A stretch of DNA of 64,000 bases from Auriscalpium vulgare (GCA_019915015.1 JAHBBC010000010.1:1-64000); one strand, 5' to 3'. Shown: positions 29,789 through 42,626, numbered from the stretch's first letter. Made by a program: numbers and translations. The notes: generated by a model from the sequence alone, not told the origin.

Positions 29789-29809
29789 GAGAGCAGCAAG
29801 CATGATGGG
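29789..29809. repeat. LINE target-site duplication, right copy
   Basis: Matches 15032-15052 over 21 bp. Confidence 0.93.
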
Positions 29810-30390
29810 ATATACCAAGGACGCGGAGGAGAGCGCAGATGCAGGGATCTGATACGTGTATGCGGGCATATGGCTTATCGTCGCGCAATTCGACCTTTTC
29901 TTTGCAGCTCAGGCATCGGCGGCTCATTCCATGCTAAATCACGGTGCACTTTCCTTCACGCTGGCTGAGCGCCAGTTTCCTCGTCATTTGAGGCCGCCGC
30001 TTTCCTTCACGGCGTCGGAGAACGAGAGGCTGTGGACAATTTTTATTCGGGCAGCGTCCCGCGCTCGAATCTAGCGCCAACCTCAGACGCAGGGATTGGT
30101 GCCTCGCATGGTGTGGTTTACATGCCCTTCCCATGTGGTCGCGTGCGCTGTCTGGATACTGTTTTATTAATGTTTGAACGAGTTTGAATACATGATGACA
30201 TTTCCAGAAGCCAGCATCGGCACTGCCCCTCTATGTGCGCTTGGCAGCCCCAGCTGAATTGCGCATTGAAAACCAACGCAGCTTTCTCACCTCGCTCTTC
30301 CGCTCCTGGCACCTCCCTGACGTTCTCCGTGTACACCACGGCATGAATGCGGTGAAACTGAACACGTAGAGCCTGATAATACTGCTCGCT
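29810..30390. other. Host DNA right of the LINE; continuation of the segmental duplicate
   Basis: Aligns with about 34345-34600 (for example GGAGAGCGCAGATGC here and GGAGAAGAGCGCAGAGGC near 34371; CCTTTTCTTTGCAG at 29895 and CCTTTTTTTCGCAG near 34438). No gene recognised. Confidence 0.45.
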
Positions 30391-31521
30391 TCAAATCCAG
30401 TCGACGTTTATCGGTCGCTGTAATCGTCAAATTAGCGACACGCACTGGGCAGACATCACAACGATGATACCCACATGGTAGAATTCGGGCGCTTCGTATA
30501 CCAAAAATTCAATTCCACGGTCATGGCATACGTCGTCAAGCGCCGCGAGCTCGTCTGGTAACGCCCTGCGCGTTGCGGTGACACGCTTCAAGTTCCCCAA
30601 CGCATGCAACGCCATGCATACTTGTCCGAAACGTCCCCAATCCGTTTCTGATTGCGGGAAGGCAGGCCCATGGTACCCAACATGACAAAGGGTCGGCGGC
30701 TGCTCGACGCCGTCAATTTGGTCGGGAATGTAGTCAAAGACTAAGCTCGCGAGCTGTACAAGCTGCCGCAGAATGTCTTGTGGGGGGAATCTTGTACGCT
30801 CCAGATGCAGTCTGTGGATCTGCCCAAGCACACCTGTCGTGCGGAACAGACGGCATTCGACGGCCGACCATTCGAGATACTGCACCCCGAGGTCACGGAG
30901 CCCTGGCACGCCGTTCTGCAGTGTCCAGCCCTCCTTAGAGGCGAAGTTGATATGCAGAAACTGCACGGAGTGCGGGACTCGGACGGGAGGAGAGTGGTTG
31001 AGACGTGGAAGTGTGTCGACAACGAGGCCGCGCAGGCCGGGCCACATATGGATGACCTGGTCAACGACCGAGCCATCGGCATGGAGTCTGAGGAACGCAG
31101 GGTTGATGGGGATGGCACGCAGCATTGATGCGAGGTCATTGCACAGGCCGAGAAATTGCAAGGACATCAACTCGACGTGTGCGCAGAGCTCGAGTAGAGC
31201 GAGGCATTCATATTCATAATAATGGACGCTCGTTCTAATGTCTGAGCCGAGGGGGATATGGATAGATCGGATGTGAGGAATGAGGTGTGGGCTAGTGCGG
31301 AGTGTGCGGAGAAGTGATAGCCCTGCGTTTACGAATATATTGCTAGGGTGAAGCTGCGGGTGGGGTGCGCGTCGGAATAGGAGGCGCTGCGCGATAGGTC
31401 TCCAAGCTCTGCAAACGAGGGCACACGCTCGGAGGCTTGGATAGTCGATAGTCGCATGCTGGGATGACATGTATATCCATTCGATGATGAGGGAGTCGAT
31501 TTCGAGGGGGGTGGTTGGCAT
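30391..31521 (-). CDS. F-box protein 1
   Basis: Predicted 357 aa in two exons: 31521-30475 and 30417-30391, with a 57-nt intron (30418-30474). The start ATG opens MPTTPLEIDSLIIEW, and the F-box-like stretch LRACALVCRAWRPIAQRLLF follows at residues 30-50. The rest is a divergent helical/LRR-like region with scattered leucines. The last exon encodes RPINVDWI and a stop, a tail shared with the F-box gene at 58427-59561. F-box proteins bind Skp1 through the N-terminal motif and bring substrates to SCF ubiquitin ligases; the substrate is unknown. Frame and splice phase are consistent, so it looks functional. Confidence 0.8.
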
Positions 31522-33469
31522 GTTTGGGGGCGATTAAGGGGCTGGACGGGCGATTGGGCGGTGTTGTTTCGACTTCAGATCTAGATGACTATCAATATAA
31601 CGACATTATCCAACGCGGTGCATTGCGCACCTCAACGGCACGAGTTCCCGCAATTCGATGAGCCTGCAACACACGGCAGTGGAGATAAAATGTGCGGTGG
31701 CCTGTGAGGAGGTGTTGGTGGTGCAGAGGAGAGTCGACACGCGGCCCCGGAAGCAAACCCCTCCGAGTCCCATGACACTCTCGGTCCTCATCGCTCCCGC
31801 GCCGTTCGTATCGTGCCTCTCCCTCTCAACTCGCCCTTTCCCTCAGCAAAAAATCCTCTGAAATTCGCCCTGCAGAGCGTCCCCTCCGTGGCCCCTGAGC
31901 GCGCTCCCTCGCACGGCATTCCTCCCCTAGACCATTTCAGCGCGCCAGGGCTCCTCGCCCATCCGAAGAAAACTGTCGACAGCCTCAGAAAACAGGACTC
32001 GACTAGACTTCAGATTTATCGCACGCGCGCTCTCTGAGGTGTGTCCAAACCGCACCCGGACATCACGATGATGCGCTGGCACATGGACGGACGGAAAGTG
32101 GTTGCACGCCACGCGAACGTCCTGCGAAGGCCACCTCTGCGCGTCAGAAATGGGTGGTGCGGGGAGAGACAGAAGGTGACGCACCATGCAGACCAACCGT
32201 ATACGCAGTGTGATGATCTGCACGAGATGCGTGTATATTTCTGCCTCCTCGCCCAGACGTTGTGTTTCGCAGTGGAATACGGGTGAGTGACAGATCCTGA
32301 CTATACGCGCAATCAGTCGACCACCCGCAGCAGGCGCGGCGACGGCGCACCTTCGTACTAGCACAAGAGATCTTGTCCAGATTTTGGCACAGCGAAGAGA
32401 CTTCAACCGCTTTCATGTTTCGAGCGTGTGAGGAAGTTGGCTTGAATCAACGTTAGCGGGAATGTCAATGACGTGCTGAGGTAGGAACTCATGTAGGGTG
32501 ATAACAGGCGATGGTGGGCACTTACCGCGCAACGGGCACAAACACACCGCTTCTACTCAGAGAAATCCGGATAATGCATGGCGACGCGCCATGACACAGA
32601 TCAAAGATGAGCTGTGGACTGAGGAGACCCTGGCGTCTAAATAGGTCATTAGTTTGGATGCAATCGAAAAGGGAGATTGACGCGTACCCACGACCAGCCT
32701 CCATCTGCCGTGGCGCGCACCCAACTAGTGAGCACGAGAATATATGCACTGCTCCTGAACTGGCGCTGACAGCCGTCTGTTCAATCTGCGCTCGAGCCCC
32801 AGCAGTGTGGACGAGGGAGTCGGAGGATGAGCCGTGGGCGTGCAGACTCGCCCGCCCAACTCGAGAACCGCCCCGCCAATGCGCCTCTGTTACGCTCCTT
32901 CGACGCGCTGCATACGGTGCGGCCCATTGCTGAGTTGCGGGACCAGATGTGTAATCAGCGCATCGTTTTCGGCTACTAGAAACTGCCTACCTGACTCGGT
33001 TGCTGGAAACGCGCCATCTACTTGTTCTGAGCTGTCTGTGAGTATGCGCTTGGCATGCTCACGGCACAGGCAATCATACACGCGTGGACGTATTGAAGGC
33101 GGATGAGGCGCGCACGGACAGCGTCGTTGATGTGCGGAACTACGAGGTGGGAGTGCGCTGTCGGCCATACAAAGACATGGATGTTCAGCTGTGGTCCGCG
33201 GGGAGAACAGACGGAGGCCTCGGCTGGTGCGCGCGGTACGCTCTGAGGTGATGGTGACGGTCGAGGAGGGCGTGTCCGAGGAGTCTGTTTATGGAAACAG
33301 CCGATATCTCTGGCGGGGCTGGTCAACGAAGGCACCGCGGTCGGGCGTATCGACTCTGTCTGAGTCTTCGCCTCTTGAAAGCCGCAAATGCGGGTGTCTG
33401 GCCAACCGTCACTGGTCAGCGTAGATCGAACACGCAAAGGCTCGCCACGTACCCGCCAGCGCCGATCGC
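31522..33469. other. Intergenic, no gene recognised
   Basis: Many short GC-driven open frames on both strands, none with a domain or a consistent exon pattern. Possible divergent promoter DNA of F-box gene 1 lies at its left edge. Confidence 0.4.
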
Positions 33470-34600
33470 GGCCTGCCAATTCAGTCGCATCGCGGAGGGT
33501 TCGACCGTTTCAAGGATTGACGCGCAGAGGGCTTGCAGTGCGGGCAGTCCATGATCCGTCCGCATGGTATCTCCTCGAAGATCTGCGCCCATAGCCGCGG
33601 AGACAGAGGTCCGTGAGCCACATCGCATTCCATTGGGCGAGCAGGAGGGGCCTGTTGCGAGTGCAGCGTCGCGTGAGGTGAGCTGGATGAAGCGCCGTCA
33701 TCAGCGTGGAGCACGCATTGTAGTGAGTAAATGCGCACCTATACGGAGGCAAATGCCTTGTAGGCTGTCAGATTGGAGGCGACTTGAGGGGGCCATAAAC
33801 AGGAGAGCGCCGACGGCTGCGCGCAGTCGCCTGCCGTTCGGTCAGGGTAATTTCGAGCACAAGATGAACGCTGGCAGAGAAATAGAATCATGTAAGGTTC
33901 TGCCGGTGGGGAGAGACGCGCCGATGGTCAGCGATGTGAGCCGAAGCATGCATCGTTGTCTCGCGCCTGTCGAGCGCTATGGGCGCATCGACCTGACCGA
34001 TACGTCCTGCGGTTCATGTGGTTGACCATGGCTCTTTGGTATGAAGCCAGGGTCTAGAGAGAAGAGAAAGAGAGCTGTCGGCGACGAGGGGAAGAAGGAG
34101 GACCAGTACTGGCCGTGACGCGCCCCACGACGCCAGCCTTCGGGGGTCCTCTGTCCTTGCGCGCCTTCCCTTTCACCTCCACCCAGCCGTTCTACCTCTC
34201 TCTACGCACCAACCGGCTGCTACGTGTCCTCTGCTGCGCCCCGATGGATGAACTCGTCGATCCGCGTCTTCAGCGCCAGCGCTGCCAGTGTATCTCCCGA
34301 GTATCTCCTCCTCGGCCCTGCGTCCGACATCTGCGAGACTTGAAAGCAAGATCGGAGATTCCAAGGCCGGGGAGAAGAGCGCAGAGGCTGCGATCGGGTG
34401 CGTGTATGCCTGTCTACGCTTATCGGCGCACATCCTGACCTTTTTTTCGCAGTTAGCAAACCCGTATAAAATCGACTTCATGCTATACGCACGGTGCGCT
34501 TTCTTTTCGTCCTTTGTCTTTGCCTCTATTTTGCATTGAGGGCACAGCAGCTTTCCGCTCCGCGTTAGAAAACGAGAGGGCCCAGCCAGTTCTCATGCAT
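33470..34600. repeat. Segmental duplicate of 14080-15052 + 29789-30070
   Basis: Diverged paralogous copy lacking the LINE. The run around 34317-34385 aligns across the LINE target site, so it represents an empty-site relative. Gene content is unclear; a T-rich tract ending in CGCAG at 34438-34452 could be a splice acceptor on the plus strand. Confidence 0.6.
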
Positions 34601-35712
34601 GAAATACGCCGATTTCTCCGTGCCTCCTCCACGACTCGATACCCTCCCTCCATTGGCCCACTCGCCCTCCAGCGCTGTACCTCCCTCCCAGAATGTTGAG
34701 ATGGACGGTGCTGCGATTTCGTGATTGGTGGATCCGACTTCCCAGGTGGTGTCTGGACCAACCATCCCTTTCGCTGCCATGTCCCCCAAATGCTCATTTT
34801 TTCGCTCATTGATACATGCCAAACTGTCTTTCTTCACTTCTCCATACTTTATTTTTGCGCCCGCGCACCCGCGCGCACCTCGGCACCGTTCATCCGTTCC
34901 CCGGGAGCGAGGTGGCGGACATCAGCCCAGCGCGCGCGCGTGTGCCGCCACATGCCGGTACGCTGAGGAGATGGAGATTGCCCTTCAGCCTCGGCTGTGG
35001 GGAGGCGAGCGGGTCCTTGCGTACGCGCCATTATAAGAGTCGGGGCTGTTTGCTTTAGTAGGCGATGAGCTGATTGCAATCATATCCTTTGATTCAGATT
35101 GACGGGGGGGGGCCGGTTACAGTCGATCTTTCCAGGCGTATCACCGTCACGCAGAGCCTTCGGTAACCGATTCGAAGACCACGCATGGGACTGCGAGCAT
35201 GGCCAGCTTGGGTGGGGCAGGCGGGAGAATGTCGGGCTGTCGGCAGGCCGAGCTAGGTCTACGATCGTGACGAGAGACTTTAGAGTCATCCGAGTCGGCG
35301 CCATGCACGGTAAGACGACTCGGTTCGCACCAGAAATGACCGGTGCAGGAGCCGAGGCGCGAGTGGTACAGCATGTCAACGAAAAGGGCGCACAAGATCA
35401 TCTTCGTCGAGGCGCGGGGCAATTGCGTGGGTTGTTAGCGTTGCCAGACGTTCGTTTCTCTGTCACTTACTGAGGAACTACTTACTTATCACTCGTGGTT
35501 GTCGAAACTGTGGCATTGGTGTAAAATTCGAACGGTGCAGATAGACAACAAGAAAGGATACACCTGTGGTAAGCCCAAGGTAGACAAGCGAGAAATGAAA
35601 GTCATCCGTACGTATTTTCTGGTGCCGTTAGTTACTCGTTGCCGCGCGCTCCTTCCGACGCCCCCAGACGTGCTTCCCCGGTACTGCCTCTCGCAGCTTG
35701 GCCAACCACGCT
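34601..35712. other. Intergenic, no gene recognised
   Basis: G-run at 35104-35112 and a CG dinucleotide run at 35733-35748 at the edge of the next gene. Small open frames without known motifs. Confidence 0.4.
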
Positions 35713-37334
35713 ATAGCTCCTTCAACACATAGCCTGCGCGCGCGCGCGCGGCGAGGCACTGCGGCAGCGCATCTGCGAGCGACACTCCGCGATGCTCCAC
35801 CGTGATGTCGACATCTCTAAGGACCAGAATAGCAAGTGCGGGCAGAAAGCACGCGGTCGCATCGCCGTCATCCACACGCAGGGCGTCGCAGAGCGTGGTC
35901 GCCGCGAAGCCCGTGGTTGAGACCCTACGCAGTTTTGGCGCGTGCCCTAGCAAGTCGCGCCAAGCGGGATCGTCAACGGCTTTGAGGCGGAGGCGTTCCA
36001 GATGCGCCGACTGGCATGCCTCTAATATCGATGCTAGGAGACAGACTCCTGCCAATGGGGTCGGTCAACTCCTTCGGATCGAAGAAATCGATCCGGGCAG
36101 TGGCCGTGGTTGCTGGCCTGCTGGCGTTCTCGGCGCGCGCGACAACCTCGACAGAAGCGACCTCCATGCGCCATTTCTGTGGCTAGGGTAGACGCTGAGG
36201 GACGTGATGGCTCTGGCTCTGTCGGCAGATGTGAGAAAAGGCAGGGCCGAGGACTGCGGAAGCTTGAAGCAATGCGGGGTCGACGGTGTCGCCAAAGTCG
36301 CTGACGTCACGTGAAGTAATGTTGAGAACATGCAGGTCGAGCGAGGTGTGTGGGGGTGGCAATACATGCGTGAGGAAGACACGCAAGCAGGGGATGCTCC
36401 CCGTCAGGGTGACTGATTGCAGAGAGTCTGCAAGCGCAACGACGCGCGCCTTGTGTCTGTCTCGTGACAGGGCACGGCCCTATATCATGAGGATTGATCT
36501 GGAAGACCATGTCGATGTGCTCGAGTGAATGCATCCGTTCCAGCGCGTTCTGTACGACGGCAAGCGGCGCAGCCAGAGGACTCACGGAGGAATCAAAGTA
36601 AATGTGGTGGCCAAACGTGAGCGAGGAAAGGTGCGGGAGCAGCGGAGACGCCCAGGGCCAGCCATCATTGGAGATGTGGAGGTGTCGCAGCACCGGCGCG
36701 CCAGCACCTCCCTCGAACACCTCATCTGGTAGCGGGTAGTCCCTGTAGGGTTGTCCCGTATCGAGGGTGAGGATGCGTAGGCACGGCGCAGGCCCGGAGA
36801 GCGCGGGGTACACCTCCTGCCAGCCTTTTGCGATGTCCTTGAGGTCAAGGGCACAGGTGCGCGCAAGATTGCTGCGGAGGAATGCGAGTTCGGCAGGGCT
36901 CATGCAATAGTCATCATATTGAACAGGTGAGTGGATGGAGAGCAGCGCGGAATTGGAGCGGGCAAGGAAGGCATCGGCCCAGCGCTCGCCAAGCGCGAAT
37001 GGGACGGTGATGTTGTAAGCCCAGAGGGGGTCTGGGCCAATGCGACGTCACGCCAGTGCTGGCAGACGTAAGTAACCGCCAGCCATCCGAGAGTGAGGTC
37101 GACCCGACGGTCTCTGAGGTCAAAATGATACTCTTCTTCGTCCCAATATAAAAAGCGACTGGGTTCATCGACTGAGGAAAGACGAGTGAAGATGTTATTG
37201 AGGATCTCGGTCGGGAGACGGTTGGCAGCCTGAAGAGCATTGTGCTGCGCGGCGTCGATCCTGTCCATCCCCTCGTTGTCCTCGGCTGAGTTTGTGTTGC
37301 GCAGAGGCGGCAACGTGGCGCGGGGGCCGTCCAT
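35713..37334 (-). pseudogene. F-box/LRR-like gene with several frameshifts
   Basis: The probable start is ATG 37334 (MDGPRATLPPL). A clear F-box follows: NRLPTEILNNIFTRLSS, later GWLAVTYVCQHWRDVAL. At about 37028, inside the codons after VALAQTPS, the frame shifts. The next frame reads on through SNSALLSIHSPVQYDDY into MSPAELAF and LRR-like text to about 36480. A second shift near 36460 leads to RVFLTHVLPPPHTSLDLHVL and on to about 36200. At least two more shifts connect to DLLGHAPKLRRVSTTG and a stop at 35713. Introns could explain one break but no good donor/acceptor pairs were found. The whole matches the basidiomycete 'LPTEIL ... VCQHWRDVAL' F-box group, which is different from the other F-box genes here. 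Confidence 0.7.
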
Positions 37335-37900
37335 GGGTGATAAACGAAAGCACACGCGCGAAGAGTTGAGGGTCCAAAGGCCACCGGCTAAGCTTGACGT
37401 CCAAAAGAGATACGACGATGAAATCAAGAGGATGATGTCGCGCGCCGGAGGTAGGATTGGTGGACGCGCTGATGTAGCGCACTAGTGGCCTAATTAGCAT
37501 CGCAAGACCAGATGGTGTGCTGAAATGCGCACCTGAGAGGCTCCTCGTGGCGGACACACACGTCCCAGAGCAGGGAATCGGGGGAGATCTCAAGCGTTGC
37601 AACGATGGGGAGGACAGACGCGCAGTAGGGCACCAACTGACTCGCGGGGATTTCACGATGAAGGTGCGAGGAAGAGACGAGCTGCATGCGCCCATGAAGA
37701 CAGACCGGAAACACGCCCAAACTCGTGCACCGCGACCAGCGTGGTGACAGGCAAAAACTGCAGGGCGGACGGGCCGGAAGTTGGTGGCGGTATGAAGGCT
37801 CCTTCTAATGACCATGCCCGGATCGACACATTAGCCACGCCGACATCACGATAAAATATCCAAGAATAAATTATATTGGGCGTATCCACGTTAGGAGACA
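37200..37900 (-). pseudogene. Possible degenerate LRR-like gene fragment
   Basis: Minus-strand text with protein-like character: LPIVATLEISPDSLLWD (about 37620-37570), then a possible 43-nt intron (GTGCGC donor at 37534, CTAATTAG acceptor) and RYISASTNPTSG followed by DFIVVSLLDVKLSRW. It overlaps the start of the neighbouring F-box pseudogene in another frame. It could be the C-terminal half of another F-box/LRR gene. Weak evidence. Confidence 0.25.
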
Positions 37901-40267
37901 TCTGTCACCGTGCCCTGTCGTGGTGGACCTGCACTGGTAGCTGGACAGTGCGGAACCTGAGAAGCGTCCGGATTTTCAAAGTCAATATTGGATCAGCGTC
38001 GTGTGACGCGGAACCGAGAAGCGGAACAACTTACCTCGTCGTGCAAAACCACCGGAAATGTTCTCTTTGGGCGACTCCGTGGCGCACACGCTCGCTGCCT
38101 GCAAACGGACGCCTCTATCAGTATGTATTCGACGATGAAAGCACCGCATGCACCAGAGTGGGTGGAGCGCAGGCCTGGCCTGCGCGCGGTTCGCCTTGGT
38201 CGATGTCGCGGGGATTTTACATCAATACCGTTCCTTGCAGTACTTGCTCAGGCCACCTGCCGACGCTGCCATTCCATGGTTCCCGGAAGAGACGCCTGAA
38301 CAGAGCATGCCTTGAGTCAGGATACGTACGAGGGCGGACGAGCTGCGGGACTCACCCAAGAAGCAGGTCGCTTCTCCCATGATGTCGTGATTATTCAAAG
38401 GAAAGTCGCGGGAGTTGTGAAGGAATTGGCTCGTCAATACGTCTGTGCGCGCGGGCGCAGCATGGACCAGATGTATAATTTGAAGTGTAGCTGTTCAAAT
38501 GAGTGTCAAATAGCAGGCAACGCAACGGGAGAGCATGGCATACATGCTACAGTAGAGCATTCGACGCCCCTGCTTGAGAAGACAACAAGGCTTTACCGTG
38601 TCATAGTCTGTGCGGACATAGTCGACATCAGCGGGGCCTTCAGCGGCGAGCGGAGACGTGCACGTACCTGGGCTCGCGCCCTGTATTCTTGAGAAAGCTG
38701 TTCACGGCATGGACTAGGCCGAACGTGGTCGTGCGCCGCGTCTGCTCGGCGATCATAGCATAGCCCTGTACTCTCATGCAGTTCGGGATGGAGGGATGTT
38801 GTGCGGCAGCGTGCGCGCGCGCATGTACGGGAGGGCGGCCTGGGCATGTACGGGTAGGAGCGTCGGGCGCTCGATCGAGCCCTTCTGGCTTGGATCGTGG
38901 GCTTGGGCGGGTTGATCGATGGGACATGGCGAGAGAAAGACGCTGTCGACGTGCTGGAAGCCCCATGGGGGTGGGAGGCGTGGGCGTGGGCGTGGGGAAT
39001 GCGACCGACGCGCGGGTGCACGGGACGCGACGCAGGGACTGCGGAACAGGTGGAGGTCGATGTAGCTGCGGTCTTGATGATTGCGCAGCGTATATGCGCG
39101 GCAGACGAACGGAAGGCATTGGTATGGTATGTACGCCATGACACCGACGCGGTTGATGGGCTGGTCGAAACATAGTGTTCCGGTCAGTCTGCATACACCA
39201 CGGTCAGACAAAAAGGAATACGCACCTGAGTGAGGATAGCAGCTCGCTGATCGGTTTCCAGTGGTTGCTGGAGTTTGAAAACCGCACACAGAACATGCCC
39301 GTCTCCTGACGGACAGATAGCACACGACAAGGTCGTGCTCTACGTCGCGCGATCAGTAAACCAGTCGCATCAGGCGCAACTGACGTTTGCCCCAGGGTGT
39401 CCGTTCAGAAATGTGGCTAGCGTGTATTCCAGGCAAGGTCTTCGGCCGCGAGCCAGACTACGGCGTATTCTGCGCGAGGACAAGACAGCCGGTGGTCAGC
39501 ACCGTCGCGGGGCAGAAGGCGGGTGTGGGTGAGGGGGACGGCGCATGCGATGGGTTGAGTCGATGCGGCGAGTGACTCGGAGATCGCGAGAGACGAGTCG
39601 GAGCTGGCGGAGATTCAGAACTCTGACTGACAAGCCCCGATTTGGAACAAGGTGGCTGGCGGAGCGCTCCTACGGCGGCCAGTCCGCCGCGCGCTCTTTC
39701 TCTTCGGCGATCGAGGGCCATATTGCTCACTGCACAATAATGCGGTTGGGTCCCGTCTTTGGCCTGCGTCGAACGGTCCACACGCGCCCCTTGTACGGCC
39801 TCAGGCGACGGCGCCCAGTGCGCAGGATGTCAGCGACCCACCCGTCGAAAATCAACGACCGCCTGGCTCGTCATTTATCTCGTTCCACCCCGGGACGGGG
39901 TGCGATTAGCTTTGACCAGGCTAGGAGCATACACAGGGCCCGTGCTCGCCGACGCCCGCATAGCGGCCTGTATGTATGCCATGCTGACCAGTCGGCCCCG
40001 TTCCGAGGAGCAGCCTGTCGCCCGCGCCTGCCTAAGGCATTGCCTGAATGAGATCGCAGGATCCCGGCCGCGCACAATAAAGCGGGCGCGGCCCGCGGGT
40101 GCTTGTTGTTTGCGCAAGATGTACCGCGCCCGATCAAAAGTGCCGCGCCGCAGAGTACTTATTCATTGATCAACACCGCGCAATCCGCACGCCCCAAGCT
40201 CCGTGTCGTCGACGTCCCAGCCCTTCTTTATACCTAACCATCCGTGGCCATATCCACTTCGCCCGCG
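37901..40267. other. Long region without a confident gene
   Basis: Mostly GC-driven open frames. One short minus-strand stretch at about 38767-38668 looks like an internal exon: AG-acceptor, then YAMIAEQTRRTTTFGLVH and AVNSFLKNTGREP, then a GTACGT donor. No family was recognised. Repeats of GTGGGC at 38975-38994 are G-quadruplex-like. Confidence 0.3.
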
Positions 40268-41532
40268 ATGTGTCGACAAACGACCTTCACCCGAGGACAG
40301 GCGCCGGACGCGCACCGCACGCTCTACCCATGCGTGCCAGGCTGCGCAAAGGCATACAGAACAATCGACGACCTCCATCGCCATGGCCGAATATGCTCCT
40401 TGTGGAAGAAGAAGTTCGGGAATGTGAAGCTGAGACGCGTCAGGGCTCGGATGCAGGCGGCGTTGAAGGCCAAGGCGAAACGAGATGAAGAGATGGATAA
40501 CAGTACGTTTTGTGTCCTCTGCGACACGTGCGGTGAATTGACCTCGCAAGGGTAGGGCATGAGAAACGCCGACCACGGCCTGCGGAAGCGAGTACGAGTA
40601 CCAGGACAACTGCAACTGTGGCGCAACCCCCGTCCACGACGCCGCCTCGCCGAACCGTCGAGGTGGTCCCAGCATGTCCGAGTCCGGAGGAGCCCAGCCT
40701 CATGGATCCAGCGCAACGGCATCGGCTCTATTTGCCGACGCATCGCCAAACCTCGATGCGGCGCTGGCCCATTGTCGAGGCGGCCCCGCGGCAGCAGCGC
40801 CGAGGGCAAGCTCGTCATCCCACGGCAATGGCCGACAGCGAAGAGCAGGACAGCGAGTCCGACGAGCAGGCACGGATCGCGTTTGAGGAAGAACGCGCGT
40901 CCACTGGGACACAGACTGCTGGCCTCGCGCGCCGGGTGCCGAGCGTTGCTGTACAAGAGCCGAAGAGTCTAGAAGACGCGCCGGACATGTTCGAGGGAGA
41001 ATGGCAGCGTTTCCTCCCCGCCGTCGCGGCCGACGAGCCCGTTCATCGCACTGCGACCCACGCGTCCCCTTTGACCACGGGGCCCGAGCTGGCGGATCCA
41101 TGGCGAGCGCAGAACGCACATTGTCTGCTGGACGTCCACTACGATCAAACAGTGTCACCTCACCGAGCTGCGGCAGCCCCTTCCGTATCAAGCGCAAGAA
41201 CGGCCCCCAATCTCGTGAATCCATGGATAGCGCAGCGCGCCATTCTTCCTCTGAGTTGCCTAGAGATTCCAGCATGGAACAACGACGCGACTCTCCTGCA
41301 ATCAAGAGAGTCTCTTGCGTCTCTTGATCCTAATGATTTCGAACCGCAAGTGCAGCATACGAGCCGACTTGCTGGGACGACGTCAGAGAAGGGCAGAGGT
41401 CCGAGGACAGCTGGGCTGCGAAGGCCATACTCCAGCAGCATGTCACCAACCGGTGTGCACGGTGCAGGACCGATACCAGGGGGAAAGTTGCACGGGCACG
41501 GGCCCGGTTGGCAGCGAGCCGGAACTATGTAG
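40268..41532 (+). CDS. Zinc-finger protein, C2H2/C2HC type, two exons
   Basis: ATG 40268; exon 1 40268-40502, intron 40503-40555 (GTACGT to GGTAG, 53 nt), exon 2 40556-41532; product about 403 aa. Exon 1 has a finger-like motif, YPCVPGCAKAYRTIDDLHRH followed by GRIC, and a Lys/Arg-rich helix (KLRRVRARMQAALKAKAK). Exon 2 is Pro/Ser/Glu-rich and largely disordered, with an acidic run EEQDSESDEQ. Splicing joins the two frames in phase: the basic linker HEKRRPRPAE then flows into the downstream frame. It suggests a DNA-binding regulator, but targets cannot be inferred. Only one finger is clear, so RNA or protein binding is possible. Confidence 0.6.
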
Positions 41533-42626
41533 GGCTCTAGCCCTCTCGAGACGGAGTACATCGTTAGGTTATCCGTCTTCGCATGCGTGACGTGCCAGAT
41601 TTTTGTAGGCTTCGAGCATGGCGGCTGTTGAGCCCGCCGAGATGAGATCAACGCCTTTCTTGATGTAGGCAGCGGATGCACTTGCACTTGCCACATCATC
41701 CGCGCGATTTAAAGGCCGACGTGATAGAACATAGAATGCAGGAACATGATGTGAGAACTGATGAATGTATTGTGTTTGACGTGCGCGTATTGAGGGAACC
41801 ATAACGGCATGCCCATGAGCAGGCAGACGTCTCGTAGCGGCCCTTCCTGCACCAACCAGACTCACGCTCTGCACTTGCGCGCACTGAGCCTGGCAACCAC
41901 GACATGGGACGGCTGCGAAATATTCTGCGGACAGGAGACTGCGTTGGAATTTGGGGCTGTGACGCATTTGAATGCGATGGGAGGACGGTAGGACGTCCTC
42001 GAGCGTGCAAGGTCGCGCTGTATGTGGCCATGATCGTCCTAAGGCAGCGACACAGCTCCAGGCAACGTCATTCTTCCGGTCAGAGTACGCCATATGATGG
42101 AGGGGAAAATGGATGACGACGGTCGGTTTTCGTTTGCGACAGGGGTAAAGACGATCATTGTGGTGCAGACGGGCTGTCTGGTGGCATTGACGGATGTCGG
42201 GAAGACTGAGTAAGTCGATGAGAAGTCCTAGCGTAGAAAACGAGGAAAGAGGAAGGGCAGCCAGAACTGTGAGATGGGCAAGTACGGGTAGGAGCGGCGA
42301 GAGCTCGAGCATGCTAGCTAGTGACGCATGGGCTTGTGTGAGCATCGCCGATGAGTCATGTCAGGAGGAGGACTCCGTCAACGTGCTGGCAACCCGACGG
42401 GGTCGGTAGGTGAATGCGCGCAAGAGCAGCGCTAGAGCACCGCGGGACTGGGGATAATGGGCAGTGCTGCGATGACAAGGCGATGGTAAAAGAAAGAGAG
42501 CAGCCTCATGTTGGACAATTTGACGGGCAGCGAGGTACAGAGAACGGGGCACCGGTTTTCGTAGGGATCGAATACGACAAACGGGTGGGAGCCATATCGT
42601 CATCGACAGAGACTATATTACTAGCC
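41533..42626. other. Intergenic, no gene recognised
   Basis: Open frames on the minus strand (to about 42345) lack domains and run against the GC pattern. No repeats of note were seen. Confidence 0.4.

Noticed and set aside
35733..35748. CG dinucleotide run as regulatory element
   Set aside because: Short low-complexity run at a pseudogene end; nothing else supports function.
38950..39000. Tandem GTGGGC repeats as a minisatellite
   Set aside because: Only about four imperfect units; noted only as possibly quadruplex-forming.
39545..40169. Arg/Pro-rich plus-strand ORFs
   Set aside because: Typical GC-driven frames, no domain or splice pattern, overlapping frames on both strands.
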